Assembly: GCF_028389875.1 (NCBI RefSeq)
Contig: NC_084670.1
Location: forward strand, 38,095,333-38,159,332
From: Rhea pennata
Lineage: Eukaryota > Chordata > Aves > Rheiformes > Rheidae
Reading direction: 5' to 3'
DNA: 64,000 nt
The notes beneath the pieces were generated by a model. That model had not been told where the DNA came from. It saw nothing but the letters and a program-made list of their open reading frames with translations, and made no database searches. A program made the translations under genes and the position numbers. Numbering within the stretch: position 1 is the first letter of the stretch; each line of letters starts with the position of its first letter. Shown piece by piece: positions 29,607 to 40,349 of this stretch.

Positions 29607-30097
29607 ATATCGCATTTAACCAAGCTAAGCCTCCAAGCAGAAAGGGCTCATTTTTCCATTGAATTCCAGAGAAGTGGAACATTCCCTGCCTGCTCACATG
29701 TTAGCTTATAATCTAGAGATATGCAATGCTGAGGGAGATGTCTTCCAGCTCTGGGTCCAAAAGCAGAATGGATCCCCCCGAGGCATTCGCTTGGAAGGAA
29801 TTTGTATGTCATCCCAAATTTATTCCTTCCAGATTCTCCGAGAAAGAAAACTTCTCAACAGTTCATTCGTGTAGGACAACCATGCTCTTTATTATCAAAA
29901 GAAAGTTAACACATGATCTTTTTACCTTTCTTTTTCTAAAATAAGAGCATTTCTTTCCACAGAGCTTTCCCTTTCCTCCCATTAGCACTTCACAGGCAGT
30001 CTCAAGGCCACACACTTCTAAAGAGGTCCTGCAGTAGGCAGCGCTTTGCTTTGTACAAGTTGGAAGTTGTCTGTGACCATTTCAACTGGCATGACCT

Positions 30098-31066
30098 CTA
30101 GGTACCACCCAAATCTTTCCTGAGTGCTTTCCTCAGGGCCTTCCTGAGCTCCTTGCTCTGCAGACTGTAGGTGAGGAGATTGACCAGGGGCGTGAGGACA
30201 GGGTAGGAAGAAGGAGAACACCTTGTTGAGCTGTCTGAGTCTGGGGGTTCTGGGCAGCATGTGGACAATGATGAGGGAGCCATAGAAAACAGTGACGACA
30301 GTGAGGTTCGAGGAGCAGGTGGAGAAGGCCTTCTGCCTGCCCATGCTGGAGGGGATCCTCAGGATGGCAATTATGATGGACACGTAGGAGGCCAGCGTGA
30401 TCAGGAAGGGGAAGACTGAATCCAGGAGAGTCAGGATGAAAGTTACTATTTTAACTACACTGGTGTCAGTGCACGCGAGCTCCAGCAAAGGAGTAAAATC
30501 AGAGAAGAAGTTGTCAGTTGCAGCAGGGCCACAGAACTTTAACCTTGATGAGAAGACAGTGGCTATAATAGAAAACACCAAATTCCTGGCCCAGACCCAG
30601 CTGCCATCAGGAGACAAACCTTCCAGGTCCTGAGGCTTGCATAGAGCAGGGGCTGGCGTATGGCCAAGTACCGATCATAGGACATGGATGCCAGCAGGAA
30701 ACACTCACTAGCTGCAAAATGAATGAGAAAATAGAGCTGAGTCATATAGCCCTGAGCAGAGATAGTCCTGTCTCCAGTCAGGAAGCTGGCCAACAGCTGG
30801 GGCAGGATGGTGGAGCTGCAGCAGGTTGATTGCCTGATTGCCAAAGGACAGCTTGCCCAAGAAGAATTACATGGATGCTGGTCCATTACATGCAGATGCC
30901 GGTCTGCCACCACCAGCACAACAATGAGGCTGTTCCCAACCACGGTCACCGAGTAGATCAGGAGCAAGAGGAGGAAGAGTGGTGTATGGAGTGAGGGGAT
31001 GTTCCCCATTCCCAGCAGGAGGAACTCACTTGATGATGTGCAGTTATTCCCTTTCTCTTTCTCCAT
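30098..31066 (-). pseudogene. Olfactory receptor pseudogene, OR11A/6-like, in P1 left arm
   Basis: Reads from ATG at 31,066 (MEKEKGNNCTSSSEFLLLGM, with an N-glycosylation site) towards a TAG ending at 30,098, the usual OR length of about 320 codons. Class II OR hallmarks are visible: MSYDRYLAIRQPL at the TM3/loop 2 border, FCGP and FFSDF in extracellular loop 2, SYVSIIIAILRIPS, KAFSTCSSNL at TM6, and SKELRKALRK at the tail. The FCGP/FSTCSS pattern suggests an OR11A/OR6-type receptor. Lesions are two insertions of about 11 and 10 bp that scramble the HLHTPMYFF region near 30,835-30,900, a 1-bp deletion near 30,585, and a 1-bp insertion near 30,205. The TM7 motif is TYSLQSKE rather than the usual IYSLRNKE. 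An AATAAA on this strand lies near 29,887. The receptor would have been a seven-transmembrane odorant receptor of olfactory cilia. Confidence 0.9.
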
Positions 31067-31574
31067 ACGATGTATGTGTACAACATCGACAAGGGTGCCT
31101 ATGAACTGCTTGACACCTTCTGTGCTCTTCAGCCATGTTTCCTAGGGCCACACCTCAGTCTACCATGTCTCTATTCTTTCCCTCGCATAATAGAGCAGAA
31201 CTGTGAGGAAAGAACTGAGTCTAAGGAAATGCCAGGCCAAAAATCTGGGCATCTGAGGGAAAGAGTAAGTATGTGCGTGAGAGCTCACAGCACAGGTCTG
31301 GAAAAGCCAAGTGGCGGTGACCCTGCTGAGGTGCCAAAGATCCCAAGCCCTGAGCTGCAGGGCTGGATTCGGCCTCCTTTACTTGTGGTGTGGACTCCTG
31401 ACATATTGCACAGAGTAAAATGAATTTCTGTGGGAGAAGTGGAGAAAGAAAGTAGAAATTAATCAAAAGGGGAGATTCGGGTCAGGAGTCTCAGCACTAA
31501 ACATCTCTAACTATAGGTACATTTACCACTTCTCTGGAAAGGCCATTTCTTCCATGACCAGCAGCACCTGAGGG

Positions 31575-31824
31575 CATGCTCCTGATGGACTCCCATAAGC
31601 ACTCAGGGTGTTCCGTGCAGCCAGCTGGAGGGGCACAGATGGGACCCAGCCCTTCCTGTTCCTCCCAAGCATGTTGTTTAAGGAAGTGCTGGAAGAGCAG
31701 GCCTGACGGGACCTCATGGCACTGCACTGCCTGGGGCTGTGAGAACAGCCCTGCACACACTTCCTGGACTAGGCACTTGGAGACAAGCAGCTGGCAGTGC
31801 TTATGGGAGTCCATCAGGAGCATG
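31575..31824. repeat. 29-bp perfect inverted repeat pair inside P1 left arm
   Basis: Bases 31,575-31,603 are the exact reverse complement of 31,796-31,824, with about 190 bp between. The right arm keeps one full copy (about 38,388-38,416) and a copy shortened by about 10 bp near 38,178-38,190. This is a small palindrome nested in the larger one. Confidence 0.85.
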
Positions 31825-31911
31825 TCCTCAGGATGGGCAAAGAGACGTCAGGCTCAGGAGCCTCAGGAGCTCGCCACTCCAAGGACAGAGGAGAGCGGAC
31901 AGAGGTTCCAG

Positions 31912-32711
31912 GCTATGGCCTGCAACTACCGCCTCCACACCCCTATGTACTCCTTCCTCCTCAACCTCTCCCTTCTTGACCTTGTCACTGTCTCCACCAC
32001 TATCCCCAAATCCATCGCCAGTTCCCTGTGGGACATCAAGGCCATTTCTTACTGGGGATCTGCTGCACAAGTCTTTCTGCTTGTCTTCTTGTTAGGAGGA
32101 GAGTATTGTCTTCTTACAGTCATGGCCTATGATCGCTATGTTGCCATCTGCAGACCCCTGTGCTTTGGGACCCTCATGAGCAGCAGAGCTTGTGTCAAAA
32201 TGGCAGCAGCTGCCTGGGTCACTGCTCTTCTCTATTCTGTGCTGCAAACTGCCAACACATTTTCAATACCACTGTGCCAAGGCAACAGATGGACCAGTTC
32301 TTCTGTGAGATTCCCCACATCCTCAAGCTCTCCTGCTCACACTCCTACCTCAGGGAAGCTGGGCTTATTGTGGTTAGTGCCTGTTTGTTTCTTGGGTTTT
32401 TTATTTTCATCGTGCTGTCCTACGTGCAGATCTTCACTGCTGTGCTGAGGATCCCCTCTGAGCAGGGCCAGCACAAAGCCTTTTCCATGTGCCTCCCGCA
32501 CCTGGCTGTGATCTCCCTATTTGTCAGCACGGCATTTTTTGCTTACTTGAAGCCCCCCTCCATCTCCTCCCCAGCTCTGGATCTGGTGGTGGCTGTTCTG
32601 AACTCAGTGATGCCTCCAGCAGTGAACTCCCTCATCTACAGCATGAGGAACAAGGAGCTCAAGGATGCACTGAGGAAACTGGTTCAATGGCTCCAATGGC
32701 AGCACCAATAA
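31912..32711 (+). pseudogene. Truncated OR14-like (gamma-c) olfactory receptor pseudogene in B
   Basis: OR homology starts abruptly at MACNYRLHTPMYSF (ATG 31,915), matching residue ~48 of the OR at 57,988. The N-terminus and TM1 are missing, and P1-arm sequence takes their place. Seen in order: PKSIASSLWD, VMAYDRYVAICRPL, SRACVKMAAAAW, TANTFSIPLCQGN. A 1-bp deletion near 32,283-32,292 then moves the reading to another frame: QMDQFFCEIPH, LSYVQIFTAVLRIPSE, KAFSMCLPHLAV, SAFFAYLKPPS-type TM6/loop 3, and NSLIYSMRNKELKDALRK, ending with TAA at 32,711. DRY and the loop-2 FFCEIP cysteine are intact. The SRACVKMAAAAW and FFAYLKPPS signatures are typical of the OR14-like group expanded in birds. It is non-functional through truncation plus frameshift. 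Confidence 0.92.
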
Positions 32712-34439
32712 CCATTCCATATGCATCCTCTCATCAGTCCGATGTCATCTGGCATCAAGGACCTGTGTGATTCAATTTTTTCCTTACTTCTCACTGATAC
32801 TTTCTTGTGAAAAGAAAGAAAAAAGTTTTTATTTGTGCCATTTCTCTCATTTGAATATAACTCGCAGACTATGTTGAAGCAGAGAGCTGGGCTTCCCCCT
32901 TCACTATCAGAGATGGGAGAACCTCAGAGCCTGCTAGTCTGAACTCCCTTGGATGTCTGCAGTGCAATGAGGAGATTCTCCTTTTCCAGGGTCTCTTTTG
33001 GCGCTGACCCCAAGGGAGCTCAGGGGCACAGAGTCAGGTGCAGGCGAGTACAGACAGGGTGAGACCATGGGTCCCATGTCCATTAGGAGAGCTCAGCTCC
33101 CCTGGCCACAGTCAGGGTGTGATCTTACAGCCCACTTCTGCAAGGGTGCAAGCAGCTGTCACCATCAGCTGGTCCCTTGCCTCTCCAGCTCTCCAACACT
33201 ACAAGTGGAGGGGGACTAGGTTGGATGGGAGTCAGGCAGCAGCTTGTGAGAACAGATCCTGAGCTTGACTGTATCATCACACCACTGCCACAGCAGGACT
33301 GTCCTTGCTGCAGCTTTGAGTGGGGGCTACAGCTTTACTGGAGACATATCCCTTCCTATCAGCAGGAATTTCCCTTTTTGGAGTTGTTCTCCTCATTCCC
33401 ATGCTGGACTTCTCTGCTCCATTCTGTTACTATGGCACAGAAGTTCTCATAATGTGGTGGGGTTGGGTTGTGTTTCTAAGTTCATGTGTTCTGGAAGTAC
33501 AGCAGGATGAGGCAATGGGCACCCTTATGCCAGACCTGACCTCCATAATAATAATAATTTCCGTAATAAAAGAGGATATCCCATATGACGTGCCTGAAGT
33601 CTGGCCTTCCTTCACAAGCTGCAGTCAAAAATACCCCCATGGGATTGCAGAACCAAGGATTTGGTGTTCTGCTTGTGAACTCCATGGGATCTGGGAGAGA
33701 AAACTAAGTGTCTCTGGGTGATCTGTTGGGGACTGAGGGCTGCACTCAGAGCTCATTACTTGGTGACCAGTGCCAGTGGAGGTGGGGAATGGGCTCTGAA
33801 TTGCCTGCCCAGGTCTACCGCACAGATGCCAGTGCTGATGAAAGATAGATACTCACCCTTCTGGAGGGGAATCTGAGTCCCAGGAGAGCTCAGAGGATCT
33901 CCAGGGACAACATGTGCCTGGGGGTGGGCACTGAGCGGAGCCTCACAAAGTGAGGGACAGTCCATGGTGGAGAACCGGAAGGTTAAGCATTAACTCTCAG
34001 TACATACGGCCAAAGGAGGACTCTGCAATCCCCGGAGAGGCAGTAGAGACTCAGGAGACTCCGGGAAGGGTCTCTGAGGGTGATTCCTGCACCTTCAGTG
34101 AAACAACACAGGCTGGAGCTGGTGCCCACCCGAACACATCTCCTGCCATTGCAGACACCTTGGGGCCATTCTGAGCACTGTGCAAGAGCACACGCAGTGG
34201 CCAATAATATCAGAGGTGGTGATCCCTGTCCAGCTAGGTCTGCTTCCTGCCCCGACCAGCATGGCCCATGGCCCCACAGTAGGGCTGCTCCATGAGGGAA
34301 GCAGAGAGGGGAGCCAAGGGTTCTGGTAAGGTAGACATGACAGTGACCCAATGATGGGAGGGGGCCATCCTGAAGTGCCCAGACAAGAGGAGCAGAGCAA
34401 GTAATGAGGGTCAAGCACAATCTGGCGACGGCCAGACAA

Positions 34440-34545
34440 GACTGGAGGCCTCCAACCAGCCCTACATTGCCCAGGATCTTAGACTGGAGACCTCCAGAGG
34501 TCTCTTCCCACCAGAACTACTCTGCAATTCCATGAATTCTTGCTC
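34440..34545 (+). mobile_element. CR1 LINE 3'-end fragment
   Basis: GACCTCCAGAGGTCTCTTCC followed by a short CT/AATTCC tail resembles the 3' terminus of avian CR1 LINEs. It is part of palindrome arm B, and the reverse-complement copy is at about 54,325-54,430, so the insertion predates the duplication. Confidence 0.6.
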
Positions 34546-35929
34546 CTCACCCTCTGCTCCAGCACAGCTGCCAGGGAAAGGTAAGTCCTACTGGGAGAGC
34601 CTCAGGGGAAAGAGCCAAAGATCCCTGGCTCACCCTTAGGTGTTGGAAAACTCCCTCTTGCATCTCGAGAAGTTCCATCTGCCTCTTCCACCCTGCCCCA
34701 TGCTCCCCTTCTGCTGGCCAAAGCAGAGCTCAGCATCTCCTGGGGACTCTCTTCCCCATAGGGAGGAGAAAGAGGACCTTCACCAGCCCCACACTGCCTT
34801 TTCCACCCTCAGCCTTTGCAGCTGTGCATGCCTGGGTCTGCCCACTTCCCTTCACCATGATCAGGGCTGCACTGAAGCCCATGAAAATTCTGATGCTCCT
34901 AACCTCAAGCAAAGATCCACCCCACACCTGGAGCCTGGCCAGCCACAAAGTCGTCAGCCATCCAATGTCCCAGCTGTGCAACCAAGGGCAGGAGTCTTCA
35001 CCTCAACTGCCTTGTTCATCCTCTGCTCTGGGCACCACTGCTGCTGTGCTAGATTGCCCAAGGCAGCTCCAACTCCCTCGAGGGCTGTGCTGGAGACATT
35101 CGGGAGCAGGCTTAGGTGCGGCTGGCACTGTGAGAGTGGGTTGGGAGAAGGCAGGTCCCCTCTATCATGATGGGACTGTGGGGCTGGGCAGAACGTTTCC
35201 CTGGGGAGCTCCTCAAGGAACCACTGTGGGAGATCCTCCACTTCCATCCTGGCAGCAGCACCAGAGCTACGGCTGCTTGGGTGGAAGTGCACACAGAGTA
35301 GAAGGGGCATGGGCTACCTGGGGGAACATCGCAACCTTGTCCATGCAAGCAAGGAAGGGGTGAGGAATGCCAGAGTTCAGCTGGAGCTGGCACCAGGGCC
35401 CTCAGATGAGGAAAGGGCTGGAGTATTATTAAATGACTCTTAAACGATCCCTCAGACTCTAGGGGTGGAGGCGGTCTGAGCACTCAGCCCTTGCACATTC
35501 TGGGCTGTGCCCCATGTGGTGGTGAGCAAACAGCTGTACTCCAGGATTTGCTGGGATCTGGTGCAAAAGAGAGGTCATGCAAGACTGGGATTTTCCCCTC
35601 TGCCGGGATACACAGACCTGTGTGGGGTCTGGGATGGGATGATGGCCCCTCATGCAGCTTCCCCAGTGTGTCCATGCAACACAGCGAACACCCTAGGCTC
35701 TTCTCTCCTGCACCCTCCACGTTCTGGTGCCTTTCCCTTGAGACCTTCATTTGCCCCACAAGCACACAGCTCTGTGCTCCCATACTGCGCGTTCACATAC
35801 AGCAACTGAATGGCAGCATTTTCCCTCTCCCAGGGCCATGTGTTCTTGTGCCAGGCTCAGGTATTTGGTGTGTGTCTCCCAGGGAAAGGTACTAGGCGGG
35901 GGAGGCTGCTACAGATGGTGAGGATCCAA

Positions 35930-37150
35930 AACAACAGATTCTGGAGCTGGAGGGATTATCTGCACCTGAGGAGTGCCTCAGTGAGGCCAAGAGTTATAAA
36001 TACCATCCAAGGCCACCTCCTCCGCCAGCTTAGAGGTGCTGCTGGGTGAAAATGGAGCCACTCTAGGTTTCTAGGCAAGATTTATCTTCTGCAAAGACTG
36101 TGATGTTTCCAACAGGAAAAGCATTACTGCCCCGAACTGTAGTCCCCGCGAATGTTTCCCAGGAGGACTCAGAAGAGAATTTCACCTTCCAAGCATGTTG
36201 AAAATATGAAAATGCCCTCCAGCATCGAAGAGCTACTGGTACTTCCTATGTCAAGACTTCCCCTTTCCAACCATTGGTGCTACTCAGAGCTACTTTCACA
36301 GGGGCTGACGTGTCCAAGCAGCAGAGACTTTGGTTTCTTCAGATTTCCTTCTGTACCAGAGGCTAGATGAGGCAATCATCTCCTTCAATTTCAAGTCAGT
36401 TTTTTTCTTTTCTTTTCCAAATACAGCTTCCAGGTTGGGAAGCCCCAAACGACAAGCCTGACTTGAAAGGTGAGAGAAGTCAGAAAACTGAGCCTGTAAT
36501 AGCCTGATCATCCCCTCCTATGGTCACCAGCACCTGTGACATCAGAGACCCCAATGAGCCTCCCAGCTTGGAATCAGGCACAGAGCATGAAGGGGAGGCA
36601 ACTGCCTGGCCAGTGGCAGAGCAGCTGCTCACCTGACCAAATACAGCCAATTTGCAAGGGGCCACCACTACTCATGATTGTAAAGCATCAGAGCTGCAGG
36701 ATGTGCAGGGGTTCTGCAGGCAGCAGCCCCATGGAGGGCTGTTAGAGTGGTTTTTAAGACTGTGGAATGATGGGGCAGAGGCTGCTTATTCTGCTAGAGA
36801 GGAGCTCAGTAGGATGGGGTCTCCACCCCAGGGTCCCACCCTCTGCAACATCCTCCACATCCTGCAACTGCAAAACTGAGGTAGTGTCCTCCTTTCAGGG
36901 TCCAAAAAGTCCCAGAGAAGCCAGCCAAATCCCTGCTTGCAGGAACTCAGGGATAAGCCCATCCAGTGGACTCCAGGCACCCTGTTGGATCCAAGGCAGC
37001 AGAAGCCCGGCACAAGCCCCCTGCCCAGTGTAGCCTGGGGGCGGCTCAGGCCTCTCTGGAGAGCCCCAGCCCTGCAGGGAACAGCCCTTCTGGCCTGTTG
37101 TCTTCAGAGCCAGAAGCATCCTCCCAAGCCATTTCACAGCCCTGTTGCTG
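35930..37150. other. Single-copy stretch X, no gene seen
   Basis: Lies between the end of arm B and the first ~62-bp repeat array. Open frames on both strands are short and have no domain I recognise. No RNA gene, LTR or CR1 signature was seen. Confidence 0.5.
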
Positions 37151-37935
37151 CTGCTCAGCTGCTCAGGCTGAAGTGACCTCACAGCTGCTCTGCTGATGCT
37201 GTTCCTGCTGCTGGCCTATCCGGTACTCGGGCAGCAGTGACCTCACGGTCTGCACTGAGGCCATGAACCTGCTTCTGGCCTGTCAGCAGCAGAGGCAGAG
37301 GGGACTTTACATGAACCAAAAGCATCGGAGAGCCTGCTGATGACATGTAATCTATAGAGATGGAAGTGACCTCACAATCAGCATCAGAGCCCTGTCCCTG
37401 CCTTTGACCTGTCAAGTACTCAAGCAGCAATGACCTCACAAAGAACATACAAGCCATGTCCTGTTTCTGGCCTATCACCACCAGAGATTGAGGTGACATC
37501 ACTAGAAGATACAAGAGCTTCCTGCTGGCCTATCAGGTACTGAGGCAGCAGTAACCTCACAATCAGAATGGAAGCCATGTGCCCACTGCTGGCCTATCAG
37601 CACTCAGGCAGAAGTGACCTCACAAGCACAAACTTCTGTCTTCTCTCTGCTTCTGGTGTATCAAGTGCTGATGGAAAAATGATCTCAAAAACAGTATCAA
37701 AGCCATAAGCCTGTTCCTGGCCTCTGAGTAGCAGATACAGAGGAAACAGAAAGAATTTTAATGAACCAAGAGTCTGCTGTAGCCCACCAGCTTCAGAGAG
37801 AAGTGACCTCACAATATGGATCTGAGCCATGTGCCTGCTGCTGGCCTATCAGGTGCTTGGGTGGTGGTGACCTCACAAGCACAAACCCCAGCCATGTCCC
37901 TGGTGCTGGCCTGTCATGGTCTCACACACAGGTCA
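37150..37935 (+). repeat. Degenerate tandem repeat array 1, unit about 62 bp
   Basis: Recurrent modules GGCCTATCAGGTACT and GTGACCTCACA, with AGCCATGTGCCTGCTGCTGG between, repeat at about 60-66 bp with much divergence. Examples are near 37,212, 37,532, 37,590 and 37,843. Some units have lost one module. The same repeat family occurs at 42,885-43,600. Confidence 0.75.
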
Positions 37936-38089
37936 CCATGTCATTCACTCCCACGAACCCGGGGAATGGTGTTCTCCAGGATTTGCTTGTCCTGCAGTGG
38001 CTTTCCAGGATCTGGGAAAGGGCGTAGGAAGTAGCAGGGACCTGGCAAAATGCACATATCAGCACCATCACCTCATGAGCTATGGGACC

Positions 38090-40349
38090 TGTTCCTCTTC
38101 CCCTCAGTCCTTGGAGCTGCCAGCTCCTCTACAGCAGGGTGACAAGAACCTGAGCTCTCCTTGCCCATCAGGAAGGCATGCTCCCATAAGCCCTGTTGGT
38201 TGCTTGTCTCCAAGTGCCTAGTCCAGGAAGTGTGTGCAGGGCTGTTCTCACAGCCCCAGGCAGTGCAGTGCTATGAAGATCCCGTCAGGCCTGCTCTTCC
38301 AGCACTTCCTTAAACAACATGCTTGGGAGGAACAGGAAGGGCTGGGTCCCATCTGTGCCCCTCCAGCTGGCTGCACGGAACACCCTGAGTGCTTATGGGA
38401 GTCCATCAGGAGCATGCCCTCAGGTGCTGCTGGTCATGGAAGAAATGGCCTTTCCAGAGAAGTGGTAAATGTACCTATAGTTAGAGATGTTTAGTGCTGA
38501 GACTCCTGACCCAAATCTCCCTCTTTTGATTCATTTCTACTTTCTTCCTCCACTTCTCCCACAGAAATTCATTTTACTCTGTGCAATATGTCAGGAGTCC
38601 ACACCACAAGTAAAGGAGGCCGAATCCAGCCCTGCAGCTCAGGGCTTGGGATCTTTGGCACCTCAGCAGGGTCACCGCCACTTGGCTTTTCCAGACCTGT
38701 GCTGTGAGCTCTCACGCACATACTTACTCTTTCCCTCAGATGCCCAGATTTTTGGCCTGGCATTTCCTTAGACTCAGTTCTTTCCTCACAGTTCTGCTCT
38801 ATTATGCGAGGGAAAGAATAGAGACATGGTAGACTGAGGTGTGGCCCTAGGAAACATGGCTGAAGAGCACAGAAGGTGTCAAGCAGTTCATAGGCACCCT
38901 TGTCGATGTTGTACACATACAACATCGTATGGAGAAAGAGAAAGGGAATAACTGCACATCATCAAGTGAGTTCCTCCTGCTGGGAATGGGGAACATCCCC
39001 CTCACTCCATACACCACTCTTCCTCCTCTTGTTCCTGATCTACTTGGTGACCGTGGTTGCGAACAGCTTCGTCTGTGCTGGTGGTGGCAGACTGGCATCT
39101 GCACAGCTCCATGTACTTCTTCTTGGGCAATCTGTCCTCTGTGAAGACCTGCTGCAGCTCCACCATCCTGCCCCAGCTGTTGGCCAGCTTCCTGACTGGA
39201 GACAGGACTATCTCTGCTCAGGGTTGTATGACTCAGCTCTATTTCTTCATTGGTTTTGCAGTTACAGAATGTTTCCTGCTGGCAGCCATGTCCTATGATC
39301 GGTACTTGGCCATACGCCAGCCCCTGCTCTATGCAAGCCTCAGGACCTGGAAGGTTTGTCTCCTGATGGCAGCTGGGTCTTGGCTGGGGGTTTGGTCTTT
39401 TCTGTAGTAGCCACTGTCTTCTCATCAAGGTTAAAGTTCTGTGGCCCTGCTGCAACTGACAACTTCTTCTCTGATTTTACTCCTTTGCTGGAGCTCGCGT
39501 GCACTGACACCAGTGTAGTTAAAATAGTAACTTTCATCCTGACTCTCCTGGATTCAGTCTTCCCCTTCCTGATCACGCTGGCCTCCTACGTGTCCATCAT
39601 AATTGCCATCCTGAGGATCCCCTCCAGCATGGGCAGGCAGAAGGCCTTCTCCACCTGCTCCTCGAACCTCACTGTCGTCACTGTTTTCTATGGCTCCCTC
39701 ATCATTGTCCACATGCTGCCCAGAACCCCCAGACTCAGACAGCTCAACAAGGTGTTCTCCTTCTTCTACACCATCCTCACCACCCTGGTCAATCTCCTCA
39801 CCTATAGTCTGCAGAGCAAGGAGCTCAGGAAGGCCCTGAGGAAAGCACTCAGGAAAGATTTGGGTGGTACCCAGGGCTCATGCCAGTTGACATGGGCACA
39901 AACAACTTCTAACTTCTACAAAGCCAAGTACTGTGTACTGCAAGATCTCTTTAGAAGTGTGCGGCCTTGAGATTGCCTGTGGAGTGCTAATGGGAGGAAA
40001 GGGAAAGCTCTGTGGAAAGAAATGCTCTTATTTTAGAAAAAGAAAGTTAAAAAGGTCATGTATTAACTTTTTCTTTGATTATAAGGAGTGTGGTGTTCCT
40101 ACATGTATCAACTGTTTTCTTTCTCGGAGAATCTGGAAGGAATAAATTTGGGATGGCAGATGAATTCCTTCCACGGGCACGCCTGGGGGGATCCATCTTG
40201 CTTTTGGTTCCTGAGATGGGAGACATCTCCCTCAGCATTGCACATTTCTAGGGTAGAAGCTGGCATGTCAGCCAGCAGTAAATATTACATCTCTCTGGAC
40301 TTCTAAGGAAAAATGTGCCGTTTCTGTTTGGGGGCTCAGGTGGGTTAAA
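38090..40349 (-). repeat. Palindrome P1, right arm (A')
   Basis: Reverse complement of 29,615-31,905. Homology begins near CAGTCCTTGGAG (38,115) or slightly before, and ends at GGTTAAA (40,343-40,349). Beyond that the sequence is ordinary single-copy DNA, whereas the left arm continues into satellite. The spacer between the arms is about 6.2 kb. Confidence 0.93.
38929..39970 (+). pseudogene. Olfactory receptor pseudogene, OR11A/6-like, in P1 right arm
   Basis: Inverted copy of the OR at 31,066-30,098. Starts at ATG 38,929 (MEKEKGNNCTSSSEFLLLGM). Three frameshifts are readable by comparison with the left arm: +1 base (extra C) near 38,998, -2 bases near 39,068, and -1 base in a G run near 39,385. 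Unlike the left copy it keeps a good MYFFLGNLSS TM2 motif and an uninterrupted C-terminal half (FCGP, FFSDF, SYVSIIIAILRIPS, KAFSTCSSNL, NLLTYSLQSKELRKALRK). The TAG that ends the left copy is CAG here, so the frame runs about 27 residues further to TGA at 39,970. The -1 lesion near 39,385 is shared with the left arm. It cannot encode a receptor as it stands. Confidence 0.9.

Larger units (their letters stand above)
29615..31905 (+). repeat. Palindrome P1, left arm (A)
   Basis: Reverse complement of 38,090-40,349. Long tracts are identical: the stretch 31,070-31,423 gives the same 117-residue conceptual translation as the reverse complement of the right arm. Other tracts, especially the first third of the OR coding part and its 3' flank, differ by many substitutions and indels. 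The outer end, at a shared TTTAACC, is about 8 bp from the last satellite bases. The inner end abuts the OR14-like pseudogene. Confidence 0.93.
31906..35930 (+). repeat. Palindrome P2, left arm (B)
   Basis: Inverted partner of 52,890-57,847. Homology starts inside the OR14-like pseudogene, runs through its 3' flank, a block near 33,000-33,330 (against 55,900-56,220), another near 33,480-33,760 (against 55,470-55,740), and a long match from 34,440 to 35,930 (against 54,430 to 52,890). It is more diverged than P1, with many indels, so it is probably older. The two arms are about 17 kb apart at their nearest ends. Confidence 0.88.

Noticed and set aside
30397..30633. Open frame on the + strand opposite the OR pseudogene
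   Set aside because: It is the antisense shadow of the OR coding sequence and is mirrored at 39,576-39,340 on the other arm.
31070..31423. A 117-codon frame identical in both P1 arms as a conserved gene
   Set aside because: It lies antisense in the OR upstream region and is identical because the arms are recent or converted copies. It has no recognisable motif.
33546..33575. ATA-rich microsatellite as a notable repeat
   Set aside because: Only about four ATA units are present, too short to be of interest.
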